Positions 24,871 through 33,652 of a DNA stretch of 64,000 nucleotides are shown one piece after another (position 1 is the stretch's first letter; each line of letters begins with the position of its first letter). The notes beneath the pieces are model-generated. The model saw only the letters and a program-made list of their open reading frames with translations. It did not search any database and was not told the origin of the DNA. The position numbers and the translations under genes are program-made. The DNA is taken from assembly GCF_016283395.1 (NCBI RefSeq), contig NZ_JAEEMU010000035.1, positions 124,001 to 188,000 on the forward strand. Reading direction: 5' to 3'. Source of the DNA: Ruminococcus sp. Lineage in GTDB: Bacteria > Bacillota_A > Clostridia > Oscillospirales > Ruminococcaceae.

Positions 24871-25278
24871 TCAGTGGCAGCCTGCGCATGATGCACAGCT
24901 TCCTGTGCAGCCTGTCTCAGGTATCTGGCAAGTCTCAGGGTCCTCACCGTTTGCGCAGAGGCTGATTATCTGCTGTACGTTTGAAACGAGCTTTTCAAGT
25001 GCCTGCTGTGCGCCTGAGAAAACTATCATCTTCGGGTTCTTCATGATCTTGTTGTATACTGTCTTGAGCTCTGTGTCAAGTGCCTTGATATTGTCAGAAT
25101 CAGGCTCTTCCGCACTCATAGCAGTACCTAAATTCATACGGAGCTCCTCAAAGTGAGCGATGTCCTCCTGAAGCTCCTTGTCCTCATCGTTAGCCTGCTT
25201 TGCAAGCATATAAGCTGTGTATCTGTCGTCCTGCTGAATAGCCTTTCCAAGCTCTCTTGTCATTTCCATAATATCCAT
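24871..25278 (-). CDS. ylbF: YlbF-family protein with Cys-rich tail
   Basis: YlbF-family proteins are small helical proteins. In B. subtilis YlbF, YmcA and YaaT form a complex that affects competence, biofilm formation, sporulation and mRNA processing, and that carries iron-sulfur clusters. The 135-aa protein has the YlbF helical core (MTRELGKAIQQDDRYTAYML, then IHF-like acidic helices ending KMIVFSGAQQALEKLVSNVQ). Its tail has seven cysteines (CANGEDPETC, then CTGSCASCAGC). The start at 25278 is 10 nt from AAGGAG; the first in-frame ATG overlaps that site. The miaB-ylbF-mutS order is conserved in clostridia, here interrupted by inserted genes. Confidence 0.85.
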   Translation of the reverse strand: MDIMEMTRELGKAIQQDDRYTAYMLAKQANDEDKELQEDIAHFEELRMNLGTAMSAEEPDSDNIKALDTELKTVYNKIMKNPKMIVFSGAQQALEKLVSNVQQIISLCANGEDPETCQIPETGCTGSCASCAGCH

Positions 25279-25314
25279 TTTAAACATTCTCCTTAAATAT
25301 ATTTTATTTCAGAA

Positions 25315-26094
25315 TTAACCCATATAATCGAGATAAAGCTCGTCAAATTCCTCAGTTTCGCCGTTGGCGTGATAGAAATATGATTTCACGCTTCCGTCAG
25401 GGTATCCTGTAGCATATACAACATCCATGTTCCTGATGCCCTTTTCTTCAAGCACCACATCGTAAGACGGTGTATTTTCATCAATATTGAAATCATAGCT
25501 GCCTGTTGACTTTAAATTATCATTCTCCCATTTAAAGTAATTTATACTTGCAGCACCCATGTGTCCCCATACGATAACGAAATCACCTGTATTCTCGTCA
25601 TATGCGAAAGACGTATGACCTCCGCCGATGAGACCAAGATCATCTGCACCGTCCTCGGGATTTATTTTGTATAAATGTATCTGGAAATCAGCCTCGCAGC
25701 TGCCGTATTTCAGCAGAAGCTCAGGGATACCGTCTGCATCGAGATCACGGAATCCGAATTCGATACTTGCCATACCGTCGTGCTCGGCAGCTGTTTCCTC
25801 GAAAACAGTCTTTATAACGCTCTGATAGATAGCAGGATACATATCCATCAATCCGCCTGCGGACACATTGCCGTCAGGCTCTGTAGTCGTTGCAGCAGGG
25901 TCTGTAACTGCTTCTTTTGTAGTTGCCTCAGCAGTTGTCTCAGCCTCTGCAGTTGTTTCCTCAGCGGCTGTCGTTGAAGCTTCTGTAGCCGCTGTGGCAG
26001 CTTCATTATCTGCTTTGCCGTCCTTCTGTCCTGTCAAGCCGCAGCCTGTAAGAACGACTGCCGCAAAGCATGACAATGCAATAATTCTTTTCAT
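25315..26094 (-). CDS. Lipoprotein with Thr/Ala/Glu linker, paralogue of upstream gene
   Basis: This protein of about 259 aa has a lipoprotein signal (MKRIIALSCFAAVVLTGC), so the mature N-terminus should be a lipid-modified Cys18. A low-complexity Thr/Ala/Glu linker of about 55 residues follows, then a domain of about 170 residues without a recognised family (IEFGFRDLDADGIPELLLKY, GGGHTSFAYDENTGDFVIVW, GHMGAASINYF). The acidic DLDADGIPELLL stretch looks like an EF-hand-type calcium loop. It starts 2 nt after the stop of a paralogue with the same layout. Both lie between miaB and ylbF, an insertion in a conserved operon. Confidence 0.85.
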   Translation of the reverse strand: MKRIIALSCFAAVVLTGCGLTGQKDGKADNEAATAATEASTTAAEETTAEAETTAEATTKEAVTDPAATTTEPDGNVSAGGLMDMYPAIYQSVIKTVFEETAAEHDGMASIEFGFRDLDADGIPELLLKYGSCEADFQIHLYKINPEDGADDLGLIGGGHTSFAYDENTGDFVIVWGHMGAASINYFKWENDNLKSTGSYDFNIDENTPSYDVVLEEKGIRNMDVVYATGYPDGSVKSYFYHANGETEEFDELYLDYMG

Positions 26095-26096
26095 AT

Positions 26097-26900
26097 TCAA
26101 TTCTTCCTTTCGATCAAGTCCTTGTATTCAAAATACAATTCTTCTTTTCTTTCCTCTGTACCGTCGGCAGAATAAATATAGGAATAGCCTGCTGATTCCT
26201 CATCAGCCTTGTATACCGACACATACGGGAGCTTTGTCAGACCATTCTCCTTTACGATATCATCGTAACCGTGATCGTCTGAGATTATCTCCTGAACTAT
26301 TTCTGTTTCTTTCAGCTTATAGTCCTCAATTCCCGTATAATTGATACTCATTGTGCTCATCTGAGCCCATACGATAACAAATCCGTCAGTTTCATCATGG
26401 TAGTAAGCTGTGTGGCTACCGCCGAGTTCACCAATCTGATACATTCCGTCAAAGCCGTCCTCTTTGTATACATATGTGGTGAAATCAGCTTCGCTGTTTC
26501 CACTCTTGATGATGACCTCGGGAACACCGCACTTGTCAACATCATAGATAGCATACTCCATATATGCATGACCGCCGTTTTTCTCAAGCAGGTGATCGAA
26601 ATATGATCTCAGCATAGGACTTACATCAGCAAAGAAACCGTCATACCTCATCCTGAAGCTCTCCTCTGACTCTTCAAAAGTTGTAGTTTCAGTCTCGGGG
26701 TGAGCTGCTGTAGTAGGGGGCTCTGTTTTTCTGACCGTTGTAGTCGTCTCGGCTTCGGTAGTTGTTTCAGCTGCCTCTGTGGTCACTGCCGCTGTCGTAT
26801 TTTCTGTAGTGCTGTTATTATTGTCATTGTTGTTATTACCGGGCGTACAGCCTGCAAGAAGCAATGCTGCCAGGCATGATACTGCTATCGCTTTTTTCAT
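26097..26900 (-). CDS. Lipoprotein with Thr-rich linker, paralogue of downstream gene
   Basis: This 267-aa predicted lipoprotein has the signal MKKAIAVSCLAALLLAGC with lipidated Cys18. A linker of Asn, Thr, Ala and Glu (for example TTEAAETTTEAETTTTV) leads to a C-terminal domain homologous by eye to the next gene: YAIYDVDKCGVPEVIIKSGN, GGSHTAYYHDETDGFVIVWA, MSTMSINYTG. The related positions share DxDxxGxPE and FVIVWxxM. Function unknown; surface exposure on the membrane is inferred. It begins 3 nt after the miaB stop, so it is presumably transcribed from the miaB promoter. Confidence 0.85.
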   Translation of the reverse strand: MKKAIAVSCLAALLLAGCTPGNNNNDNNNSTTENTTAAVTTEAAETTTEAETTTTVRKTEPPTTAAHPETETTTFEESEESFRMRYDGFFADVSPMLRSYFDHLLEKNGGHAYMEYAIYDVDKCGVPEVIIKSGNSEADFTTYVYKEDGFDGMYQIGELGGSHTAYYHDETDGFVIVWAQMSTMSINYTGIEDYKLKETEIVQEIISDDHGYDDIVKENGLTKLPYVSVYKADEESAGYSYIYSADGTEERKEELYFEYKDLIERKN

Positions 26901-26903
26901 TTA

Positions 26904-28280
26904 TTACTGTCCTTTCTTTATTCTTCCCGAAACAGCCCAGTTCATAGCGTCCGTTATCTCAACGTCAACGAACTGACCGATAAGTGAGCTGTCTCCTTCA
27001 AATTCCACTATTATGAATTCATTGCTCTTGCCTGTGAGATATCCCTGCTTTTTCTTTGACACATCGTCAACAAGTACTCTCATAGTCTTTCCGATAAAAC
27101 GCTTGTAATGCTCTGATGACACATCACGCTGAACGCTGAGAAGCTCTCTCATGCGCTGTCCCTTTTCCTCATCGGATATACCGTCAGGCATGTCCGCAGC
27201 CTTAGTTCCCGAACGCTTTGAATAGATAAAGGAGTAGATATTGTCATATCTCACCTTTTTTATCAGTTCCAGAGTCTCTCTGAATTCCTCATCGCTCTCG
27301 TCGGGAAATCCCACGATAAGATCGGTAGTCAGCGAAAAATCAGGATCGCGGCTGTAGATATAGTCCACTACGCCCAGATACTTTTCTATATCGTAATGCC
27401 TGTTCATTCTGCGGAGCACATCGCTGCTTCCGCTCTGAACTGGAAGGTGCAGATGCTTTGCGACTTTTTCACACTCAAAGATAGTGTCGATAAGCTCCTT
27501 TGAAGCGTCCTTGGGGTGAGATGACATAAATCTTATTATGAAATCCCCCTCTATGCTGTCGAGCTCACGGAGGAGCTGCGGGAAGCTCATGCCGTTTTCA
27601 AGATCTTTGCCGTAGGAATTTACATTCTGTCCCAGAAGCATTATCTCCTTGTAGCCGCTTGCTGCAAGTCCGCGCACCTCTTCGATTATATCCTCGGCAC
27701 GGCGGCTGCGCTCCCGTCCGCGGACATATGGCACTATGCAGTAGGTACAGAAATTGTTGCAGCCGAACATTATAGGCACAGAAGCCTTGAAACTGCTGTC
27801 GCGCACCTGCTCCGCAGCTTCCGAAAAATCGTCATATTCACTGATATCAGCCGAAAAGCGAGCTCCGTGAAGAGCATCTTTAAGAAGCTTCGGCAGAGCG
27901 TTTATGGCGGAAGTTCCCAGAACTATATCCACCTGCGGATATGACTTTTTTATCTTCTCCGCAATATGGCTCTGTGCAGTCATACAGCCTGCTATACCGA
28001 TAATAAGTGACGGTTTGAGCTCCTTGAGCTTCTTCATGCTGCCGACTATGCCGAAAACTCTGTCCTCAGCACTCTCGCGCACCGCACAGGTGTTGAGTAT
28101 GATAAGGTCGGCTTCATGCTCGTCCTCAGTAAAGACATAGCCCATTTTTTTAAGGAGTCCCTTTATTTTTTCACCGTCGGAAACATTGAGCTGACAGCCA
28201 AAGCTCCTGACATAAGCCTTTCGCTCCCTGTCTCCGAGGAGTTCATTTATCTCTTTTATCGCTGCGGTATTGTCGTTCAA
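26904..28280 (-). CDS. miaB: tRNA methylthiotransferase MiaB
   Basis: MiaB is a radical-SAM enzyme that adds a methylthio group to i6A37 in tRNA, the step after MiaA. The roughly 458-aa protein has the N-terminal UPF0004 domain with three cluster cysteines (SFGCQLN, ILNTCAVRESAEDR, GCMTAQ). The radical-SAM CxxxCxxC motif is GCNNFCTYCIVPYVRGRERSR, and a C-terminal TRAM domain ends the chain. I place the start at a TTG (28280), 7 nt after GAGGT. Upstream in-frame codons would lie within or before the promoter at 28321-28349. Confidence 0.95.
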   Translation of the reverse strand: MNDNTAAIKEINELLGDRERKAYVRSFGCQLNVSDGEKIKGLLKKMGYVFTEDEHEADLIILNTCAVRESAEDRVFGIVGSMKKLKELKPSLIIGIAGCMTAQSHIAEKIKKSYPQVDIVLGTSAINALPKLLKDALHGARFSADISEYDDFSEAAEQVRDSSFKASVPIMFGCNNFCTYCIVPYVRGRERSRRAEDIIEEVRGLAASGYKEIMLLGQNVNSYGKDLENGMSFPQLLRELDSIEGDFIIRFMSSHPKDASKELIDTIFECEKVAKHLHLPVQSGSSDVLRRMNRHYDIEKYLGVVDYIYSRDPDFSLTTDLIVGFPDESDEEFRETLELIKKVRYDNIYSFIYSKRSGTKAADMPDGISDEEKGQRMRELLSVQRDVSSEHYKRFIGKTMRVLVDDVSKKKQGYLTGKSNEFIIVEFEGDSSLIGQFVDVEITDAMNWAVSGRIKKGQ

Positions 28281-28320
28281 TTGCAGTACCTCGCCTTCTG
28301 TAAAAATCCTGTAATAAATA

Positions 28321-28349
28321 ATTATACCATATAATATAGTATATTTCAA
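28321..28349 (-). promoter_or_regulatory. Sigma-A promoter of the miaB operon
   Basis: On the minus strand the -35 is TTGAAA (28349-28344), the spacer 17 nt, and the -10 TATAAT (28326-28321). Its position excludes the long upstream extension of the miaB frame. Confidence 0.8.
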
Positions 28350-28478
28350 GTAGTGATTTGCCATAATAAATCAAAAAGCTCATTATACTTACTGCTCATT
28401 TTAAGATTATTTTAAGTTTCGGGAAATATAATATAAGCTGTAGGAGTATATTCTCCCAAAGAAAGGGGAAATTGAAAT

Positions 28479-29324
28479 ATGTTCAGGATAAAAAAACTCG
28501 CAGCCGCATTTGCTGCCTCAATAATCACAGCCGTATCGCTGTTTTCATGTTCAGATGACGGACCTCCTGCCGATGCAAAGGAATTCAAGGTAACTTTCCT
28601 CGAAGCAGGCAAGGCTGATGCTATGGTCTTACAGTCGGAAACAGGCACTGTTGTCATAGACTGCGGTGAAAAGGGCGACGGCAAGAAAATAGTAAATCTT
28701 CTTGAAGAAAACGGCAGGACATCTATTGATTACCTGATAATCACTCATTTCGATCAGGATCATATAGGCGGAGCACCGAAAGTACTCAACAACTTGGAGG
28801 TCAAGAACCTCATAACCCCCAACTATGAGGGCAACAACGATGAATACAAGAAATTCGTCAAGACCTTGAACGAGCTTAACGTTCAGCCGCAGAAGATCAC
28901 CGATAATATGTCATTTACTCTTGACGATGTAAAATACACTATTTATGCTCCCGAAAAAGACTTCTATGGTGAAGACGAAAGTGCCGAGAACAACTTCTCT
29001 CTCGTCACAAAGGCAGTCCACCACAAGAACACCCTGCTCTTCACAGGCGATGCTATGGAGGAGAGACTTGACGAGATAATGGATATAGGTCAGTGTACGC
29101 TGCTGAAAGTACCTTATCACGGCAGAAAGCTTGACAATCTCGAAGCTTTTCTGAAAAAAGTAAAGCCTAAATGCGCCGTTACCTGCACTTCAACTTCAGA
29201 GTTTTCAAACAAGACTCAGAATGCACTTGATAATATGAAGATAAAGTCCTATGCGACCTGCTATAACGGCGATATCACCGCCACAAGCAACGGTGCGGAA
29301 ATAACCTTTGAGACCGAAAGATAA
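28479..29324 (+). CDS. Metallo-beta-lactamase-fold lipoprotein (ComEC C-terminal-like)
   Basis: This 281-aa predicted lipoprotein has the signal MFRIKKLAAAFAASIITAVS with the lipobox LFSC. A metallo-beta-lactamase fold follows, resembling the C-terminal hydrolase domain of the DNA-uptake protein ComEC: VTFLEAGKADAMVLQSE, then DCGEKGDGKKIVNLL, the metal motif THFDQDHIGG, LLFTGDA and VPYHGRKLDNLEAF. It lacks the ComEC membrane channel. A secreted nuclease or phosphodiesterase activity is plausible but not shown. It is divergent from miaB, with AAAGGGGAAA before the ATG. Confidence 0.88.
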   Translation: MFRIKKLAAAFAASIITAVSLFSCSDDGPPADAKEFKVTFLEAGKADAMVLQSETGTVVIDCGEKGDGKKIVNLLEENGRTSIDYLIITHFDQDHIGGAPKVLNNLEVKNLITPNYEGNNDEYKKFVKTLNELNVQPQKITDNMSFTLDDVKYTIYAPEKDFYGEDESAENNFSLVTKAVHHKNTLLFTGDAMEERLDEIMDIGQCTLLKVPYHGRKLDNLEAFLKKVKPKCAVTCTSTSEFSNKTQNALDNMKIKSYATCYNGDITATSNGAEITFETER

Positions 29325-29363
29325 ATATATCAAACACAGAAAAATTCAGAAGGGGAAATAAAA

Positions 29364-30245
29364 ATGCCAGATAACAACGAAAAAGAGATAATCTGCCAGT
29401 TTGATTTTCGCAAACCCGAATATTTTTACACAAAGCCGCTGTACAGCGACCATTTGAAAATACATTTTCTGATCTATAAAATACTGAGTATCATCTGCGT
29501 TATAGTGGTTATCGTATTCATATTGATGCTGATATTCAATCCTGTTTCTACTTTTTATTCAGCACTCGTCATTCCGGTCCTTTTACTTGCATACACTGTG
29601 AAAGACCGCATTATCACACCGCTTCTTGTGAAAAAAGGCTACAAGAAGATTCACGCTGAAAACGAAGACCTTGTTACGTATACGTTTTATTCCGACAGTG
29701 TAAATATAAAATCTCCCACACTTAACACGACCTACGATTACAGCAAGGCTGAACGTTATATGGAAGACTCCAGACGTCTGGCACTTATCTTTGCGCTGAA
29801 CAGACATATATCCGTTGAAAAAAGCCTGTGTACTGAGGAGCAGTTGAATTTTATAAGGAATATAGTTCCCGAAGAAAAGCAGAAAAAATACAGGAAAAAG
29901 TCCTCAATAATGCTGATAATTTGCATTCTGCTCTACTGTGTAGCTATATTTTACATAGGCAGTTCAATATTAAAGATCTACGACATCAATAAAAACACCT
30001 ATTACCTTGAGTATCCCAAAACTACATACGAATCATTTGAAAAATGTCTTGACAACGGCACTGTCAAGGACGTGCTCATCATAAAGGATGAGTTCGTAGA
30101 GTATACATACACGGGGCACGATAAAGACGAACGCTACTATACGGTATGCTCAAAAAATATCAAAAAGCTTAAAACCAAGCTCGACAATAATGATATCAGC
30201 TGGAAATCAAAAGATGCAGAATACTGCATCAAAAAGCGAAGTTAA
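29364..30245 (+). CDS. YcxB-like membrane protein
   Basis: This 293-aa protein has two N-terminal membrane segments (ILSIICVIVVIVFILMLIF and ALVIPVLLLAYTV). A YcxB-like cytoplasmic region follows (VTYTFYSDSVNIKSPTLNTTYDYS, then ALIFALNRHISVEKSLCTEEQ), then one more membrane segment (SSIMLIICILLYCVAIFYIG) and a hydrophilic C-terminal part. Proteins with this region are uncharacterised. It starts 39 nt after the upstream lipoprotein and is followed by a terminator at 30303-30332, so the two form a unit. Confidence 0.78.
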   Translation: MPDNNEKEIICQFDFRKPEYFYTKPLYSDHLKIHFLIYKILSIICVIVVIVFILMLIFNPVSTFYSALVIPVLLLAYTVKDRIITPLLVKKGYKKIHAENEDLVTYTFYSDSVNIKSPTLNTTYDYSKAERYMEDSRRLALIFALNRHISVEKSLCTEEQLNFIRNIVPEEKQKKYRKKSSIMLIICILLYCVAIFYIGSSILKIYDINKNTYYLEYPKTTYESFEKCLDNGTVKDVLIIKDEFVEYTYTGHDKDERYYTVCSKNIKKLKTKLDNNDISWKSKDAEYCIKKRS

Positions 30246-30302
30246 ATATCCGCCTGCTGCTAATTGCAGTCAACTTAATAATATCGTTTAGGTACGAAAT
30301 AT

Positions 30303-30332
30303 AAAGGCAGCATCAGCTGCCTTTTCTTTTTA
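30303..30332 (+). terminator. Rho-independent terminator
   Basis: The stem AAAGGCAGC with GCTGCCTTT around ATCA is followed by TTCTTTTTAT. It closes the 28479-30245 unit. Confidence 0.85.
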
Positions 30333-30398
30333 TACAGCGATTGCGCAAACGTAGAATAATCAACGATTTTTTTGTGCAAGTTATATATTTATCATTTG

Positions 30399-30427
30399 TT
30401 GACAGTATACTATTTAGATGATATAAT
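30399..30427 (+). promoter_or_regulatory. Consensus sigma-A promoter of the GGDEF gene
   Basis: The -35 is TTGACA (30399-30404), the spacer 17 nt, and the -10 TATAAT (30422-30427), an exact match to both hexamers. Start of transcription would be about 45 nt before the ATG. Confidence 0.9.
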
Positions 30428-30480
30428 AATTATATAGACAGATAATATTTTTTATATAATTTGTTTAGGGGGAGAGTTTT

Positions 30481-31857
30481 ATGAAAGAAAAAAGATTCAG
30501 ATCAAGTAAACGTAATTTCATTCTGGCACTTGCCTTGCTTCTGACCACAAATATCCTTATGGCTATGATACTTTCCATGCTTGCCAAGAAAAATCTGCGC
30601 GAACAGATAAAGCAAAGAATGCTGGATATCTCCAATACTGCGGCATATATGCTCAACGGCGATGAGCTTGAAGAACTGAAAGCCGCCGATAAAGGCACTG
30701 AAAGCTACAATAAAGCACTTGATATCCTCAGAGCCTTTCAGGAAAACATAGAGCTTGACTATATATACAGCTTACGTGCCGAAGACAATGGTTCCTTTAC
30801 TTTTATTATCGACCCTGACACAGAAGATCCGGGCGAATTCGGCGAAAATCTTGTAGCAACAGACGGCATGATAAGTGCTGCAAAAGGTAATTCTTCTGTT
30901 GATAAGGAAGCTCATACCGATGTATGGGGCACATTCTATTCGGCATACAGCCCTGTTTTCAATTCTGAGGGCAAGGTAGCAGGCATCGTCGGAGTTGATT
31001 TCGATGCCGAGTGGTATGACGGAAAGCTCAGCAATAACAGGGTGATCTCCATTATTATCACTATGTGCGCCCTTACAGTAGGTATAATACTCTCATTCAT
31101 AATCATGTCGCAGAACAGAAAGCGTTTCACAGCAATGCTCAAAGAGGTCGATCAGCTTGATCTGGCTACTCACAGAATAAATGAGCAGCTTATGAATACC
31201 TGCATAAAAAAGCTGGATTTCCTGCCTGACAGCGAGAGCGAAGCGATAAAGACTCTGGCACACGGTGAAAGCGGCGATAAGTTGCTGCGTGACGATTATG
31301 ATGAAGTGACCACAAATCTCCGATCAGTATACAAAAAGCTGGATAAATACGTAAGCTATGTAGATGCAAATATGTATAAGGACGAGCTTACCAATACATA
31401 CAACAAAGCCGCATACAAAAATACTATCAGGGCTCTTGATGAAAGGATCAAGACAGAAGAGATATCTTTTTCCGTTGCTTTCTTCGATTTAAACGGTCTT
31501 GAAAGCATAAATGCGCATTACGGCTTTGAAGCAGGCGATGTGCTCATGTTCCATTCTGCAAGGATACTCAAAAATGTATTCGGAAAAGAAAATGTATTCC
31601 GTGTTGCAGGTGATGAATTCATCGCTATAATGGAAGAAAAGAACCATATCCAGATGGTCATGCTTTTTGAGCAGTTCGAGGAGGAACTGAATACATTCAA
31701 TAATTCAAAGAAGTCGGAGCATATCCTCGGTATCGCAAAGGGCACTTCTTCCTATACTCCAGACGAGCACGAGAATTACCGTCATGTATTCATCGAAGCA
31801 AGAAAAAATATGAAAAAAGACAAAGAACTCTATTACCAGAGAAAAAACAGTCTGTAA
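30481..31857 (+). CDS. Membrane sensor diguanylate cyclase (Cache-like plus GGDEF)
   Basis: GGDEF proteins make cyclic di-GMP from GTP. The 458-aa protein has a membrane segment at about 14-36 (FILALALLLTTNILMAMIL) and an extracytoplasmic domain of about 150 residues with Cache-like features (VDKEAHTDVWGTFYSAYSPV, then GKVAGIVGVDFDAEW). A second membrane segment (VISIIITMCALTVGIILSFII) is followed by the cyclase domain (DELTNTYNKAAY, FFDLNGLESINAHYGFEAGD). The signature is AGDEF (FRVAGDEFIAI), a variant usually compatible with activity. No inhibitory RxxD site is obvious. It is alone in its unit, with a consensus promoter. Confidence 0.92.
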   Translation: MKEKRFRSSKRNFILALALLLTTNILMAMILSMLAKKNLREQIKQRMLDISNTAAYMLNGDELEELKAADKGTESYNKALDILRAFQENIELDYIYSLRAEDNGSFTFIIDPDTEDPGEFGENLVATDGMISAAKGNSSVDKEAHTDVWGTFYSAYSPVFNSEGKVAGIVGVDFDAEWYDGKLSNNRVISIIITMCALTVGIILSFIIMSQNRKRFTAMLKEVDQLDLATHRINEQLMNTCIKKLDFLPDSESEAIKTLAHGESGDKLLRDDYDEVTTNLRSVYKKLDKYVSYVDANMYKDELTNTYNKAAYKNTIRALDERIKTEEISFSVAFFDLNGLESINAHYGFEAGDVLMFHSARILKNVFGKENVFRVAGDEFIAIMEEKNHIQMVMLFEQFEEELNTFNNSKKSEHILGIAKGTSSYTPDEHENYRHVFIEARKNMKKDKELYYQRKNSL

Positions 31858-31910
31858 TAAAAGGCGCACTTAGTTTCGGTACTAATACAGAAACTTTACA
31901 TGAGTTATTG

Positions 31911-32110
31911 AGGAAAACCCTTTTGAAAAAGGGTTCTTCCTCAAACTCCTTTCCTAAAACTTTCGTTTTTGTTTTTCCCTCTATAGGGCGCGACCTGTAT
32001 ATTTGCAGGTCTTTTTTATTATGTACGCGCCCTATAAAGGGAAAAACCAGATAAAAGTCTTTGGAAGGGGGTACGGGGGAGAACCTTTCCTCAGAAAGGT
32101 TTCCCCCGAT
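31911..32110. repeat. Large imperfect inverted repeat of about 200 bp with nested hairpins
   Basis: The core arms GTTTTTCCCTCTATAGGGCG (from 31971) and CGCCCTATAAAGGGAAAAAC (to 32047) pair with one mismatch. They enclose a smaller hairpin (GACCTG with CAGGTC followed by TTTTTTATT) that could terminate transcription. The outer ends each hold their own hairpin: AACCCTTTTGAAAAAGGGTT (31915-31935) and AACCTTTCCTCAGAAAGGTT (32083-32102). The region has no gene. It looks like a miniature transposable or dispersed structural element. Confidence 0.75.
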
Positions 32111-32209
32111 ATGTCCGTATAAAGCCTCTATATCATTACCACGATAAATGCGCCTTTTTATGCACAGCTGTCATTTTTTGCGGTATTGACAAATCTTTCA
32201 CTTGCACTG

Positions 32210-32238
32210 TTGCTTTTTGCAAAAGAATGTGATATAAT
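32210..32238 (+). promoter_or_regulatory. Probable sigma-A promoter of purA
   Basis: The -10 TATAAT (32233-32238) is exact; the -35 TTGCTT (32210-32215) is weak; the spacer is 17 nt. Confidence 0.6.
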
Positions 32239-32310
32239 TAATTGTAAGCGTGCATTTAGACAGAAGCAGAACTGTCTGCACAAATAAATATTATGAAAAG
32301 AGGAAAACAA

Positions 32311-33588
32311 ATGCCTGCAAATATCGTAGTCGGAACACAATGGGGAGACGAAGGAAAGGGCAAGATCATAGATATCCTTGCTTCCCGCGCAGATGTTGTA
32401 GTTCGCTCACAGGGCGGAAACAACGCAGGACACACTGTTGTAAATAACGGCGAAGTATATAAGCTTCACCTTGTACCATCGGGTATCCTTTACCCAAATG
32501 CCCTCAACCTTATCGGTGCAGGTGTAGTTCTTGATCCTAAGGACTTCATCGGTGAACTCGACAACCTTGAGTCGAGAGGTATAAAAACTGTAGGTCACCT
32601 CAAAGTTGACCCTCGTGCTCAGATCGTTATGCCTTGGCATATCGCTCTTGACGGTCTTTCCGAAGCATTCCGCGGCGGCAAGGACATCGGTACTACAAAG
32701 AGAGGTATCGGCCCTACATATATGGATAAATACGAGAGATGCGGTATCCGTATGTACGATCTCGTTCACCCTGAAGTACTTGCTGAAAAAATACAGTCAA
32801 CAGGCAAGCTCAAAAATGAGATAATCACTAAAGTATACGGCGGTGAGGCTTTCGACCTTGACGCTGTTACAAAGGAATATACAGAATACGGAAAGAGACT
32901 TCTCCCCTACATGGACGATGTTTCTGTTCTCACATTCGAGGCTCACAAGGCAGGAAAGACAATCATGTTCGAGGGCGCACAGGCTACTCTCCTCGACATC
33001 GACTTCGGTACATATCCTTACGTTACTTCATCACACCCACTTTCAGCAGGTGTGTGCGTAGGTACAGGTGTAGGTCCTAAGGTCATCACAAACATCATCG
33101 GTGTTGCAAAGGCTTATACAACCCGTGTAGGTAAAGGACCATTCCCCACAGAGCTTGACGACGCTACAGGCGATCAGATTAGAAACGTAGGTGGCGAGTT
33201 CGGTACAACCACAGGCAGACCAAGAAGAACAGGCTGGTTCGATGCAGTTATCGTTCGCCACTCTGTAAGAGTTAACGGTCTTGACAGCCTTGCTATCAAC
33301 AAGCTCGATACTCTTGCAAATATCGACACACTCAAAATGTGCGTAGCTTACAAGAAGCCCGACGGAAGCATTATCAAGGAGTTCCCGCCAACACTTGAAG
33401 AGCTTGAAGGCTGCCAGCCTATATATGAGGAATTCCCTGGATTTAACGAGGATATCTCAAAGTGTGCAAGCTTTGATGAGCTTCCTGCAAACTGCAAGAG
33501 CTACATCGCTCGTCTCGAAGAGCTGGTAGGCTGCCACGTAAGCATGGTAGGTATCGGTCCTGACAGATCACAGATACTGGAAAGATAA
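32311..33588 (+). CDS. purA: Adenylosuccinate synthetase
   Basis: PurA joins IMP and aspartate using GTP to make adenylosuccinate, the first step from IMP to AMP. The roughly 425-aa protein has the P-loop-like GTQWGDEGKGKIIDILA, the catalytic GGNNAGHTVV, TTKRGIGPTY, EGAQATLLDIDFGTYPYVTSSHP and the C-terminal IGIGPDR-type motif (VGIGPDRSQIL). The start at 32311 has AGAGGA 6 nt upstream; the ATG at 32293 lies before that site. It appears to be transcribed alone; a CAGCCGCTTCGGCGGCTG hairpin follows. Confidence 0.98.
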   Translation: MPANIVVGTQWGDEGKGKIIDILASRADVVVRSQGGNNAGHTVVNNGEVYKLHLVPSGILYPNALNLIGAGVVLDPKDFIGELDNLESRGIKTVGHLKVDPRAQIVMPWHIALDGLSEAFRGGKDIGTTKRGIGPTYMDKYERCGIRMYDLVHPEVLAEKIQSTGKLKNEIITKVYGGEAFDLDAVTKEYTEYGKRLLPYMDDVSVLTFEAHKAGKTIMFEGAQATLLDIDFGTYPYVTSSHPLSAGVCVGTGVGPKVITNIIGVAKAYTTRVGKGPFPTELDDATGDQIRNVGGEFGTTTGRPRRTGWFDAVIVRHSVRVNGLDSLAINKLDTLANIDTLKMCVAYKKPDGSIIKEFPPTLEELEGCQPIYEEFPGFNEDISKCASFDELPANCKSYIARLEELVGCHVSMVGIGPDRSQILER

Positions 33589-33652
33589 GAAAATACACAG
33601 TTCAGCCGCTTCGGCGGCTGTTCTCATAATAAGATATAGGGGGAGATAGTTT

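Noticed and set aside
28280..28364. N-terminal extension of MiaB
   Set aside because: The extension would be encoded across and upstream of the -10 element of the miaB promoter and has no ribosome binding site; TTG at 28280 does.
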